This document shows positions 5,228 to 5,258 of a DNA stretch of 5,258 bases, piece by piece (position 1 is the stretch's first letter; every line of letters starts with the position of its first letter). Both the position numbers and the translations under genes were made by a program. A model generated the notes under the pieces. That model was not told the DNA's origin. It ran no database searches and saw only the letters and a list, made by a program, of their open reading frames with translations. This DNA is from an uncultured Lachnospiraceae bacterium (GTDB lineage: Bacteria > Bacillota > Clostridia > Lachnospirales > Lachnospiraceae): contig CAMNBW010000132.1 of the NCBI GenBank assembly GCA_946533525.1, positions 1-5,258 on the forward strand. The letters run 5' to 3'.

Positions 5228-5256
5228 TTGATAAAGAGAGTAAAAAGGGCTATATT
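5228..5256 (+). promoter_or_regulatory. Sigma-A-type promoter pointing out of the right edge
   Basis: TTGATA (5228-5233) and TATATT (5251-5256) with an optimal 17-base spacer; each hexamer differs from consensus at one position. It would drive a rightward gene beginning beyond the window, divergent from the methyltransferase. The gene itself is not visible. Confidence 0.55.
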
Positions 5257-5258
5257 GA

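Noticed and set aside
5110..5258. Cobalamin riboswitch upstream of the corrinoid methyltransferase
   Set aside because: The predicted leader is about 30 bases, and no B12-box-like conserved core is visible in the AT-rich region.
1..5258. CRISPR array, tRNA, rRNA, insertion sequence or prophage
   Set aside because: No regularly spaced direct repeats, cloverleaf, transposase or phage structural gene was seen on either strand.

Overview
The window looks like chromosomal DNA from an anaerobic member of the Clostridia, most likely Lachnospiraceae or a close relative. This is inferred from gene content (superoxide reductase, a stand-alone XerS-like recombinase, an MtaA/CmuA-type methyltransferase), strong GGAGG-type ribosome binding sites, AT-rich intergenic regions and moderate-GC genes. 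No single marker gene fixes the taxon. There is no sign of a phage, insertion sequence, CRISPR array, rRNA or tRNA.

Left part (1-1166): the 3' end of a desulfoferrodoxin-type superoxide reductase runs directly (TAA|ATG) into a gene for an acidic, Ala/Glu/Ser-rich lipoprotein. Both read rightward and end at a symmetric hairpin terminator (871-906). Converging on the same terminator from the right is a 55-codon gene (1166-999, minus strand). It encodes a zinc-ribbon/rubredoxin-like protein with CxxC-x12-CxxC spacing.

Middle part (1167-2998): a divergent AT-rich region of about 240 bases holds the likely promoter of a beta-class carbonic anhydrase. That gene is followed six bases later, in the same reading frame, by an aldo/keto reductase of the YghZ/Gpr (AKR14) type. 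A perfect 12-bp inverted repeat closes this pair and also sits at the stop codon of the next, oppositely oriented gene.

Right part (2999-5258): two minus-strand genes form a likely operon. The upstream one encodes a uroporphyrinogen-decarboxylase-fold, MtaA/CmuA-like corrinoid methyltransferase with an intact H-x-C...C zinc site. The downstream one encodes a XerS-like tyrosine recombinase with all catalytic residues. A GC-rich hairpin spans the methyltransferase stop codon between them. The far right edge holds the methyltransferase promoter region, with a 7-bp dyad, and a good divergent promoter pointing out of the window.

The genes do not form one obvious pathway. The left cluster suggests anaerobic oxidative-stress defence, the middle pair bicarbonate supply plus carbonyl reduction, and the right pair one-carbon (corrinoid) metabolism next to a chromosome-dimer-resolution type recombinase. 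I did not find a clear new defence or mobile system. The items most worth checking are the small zinc-ribbon gene, the lipoprotein fused to the superoxide reductase transcript, the in-frame carbonic anhydrase/reductase junction, and the regulatory repeats.
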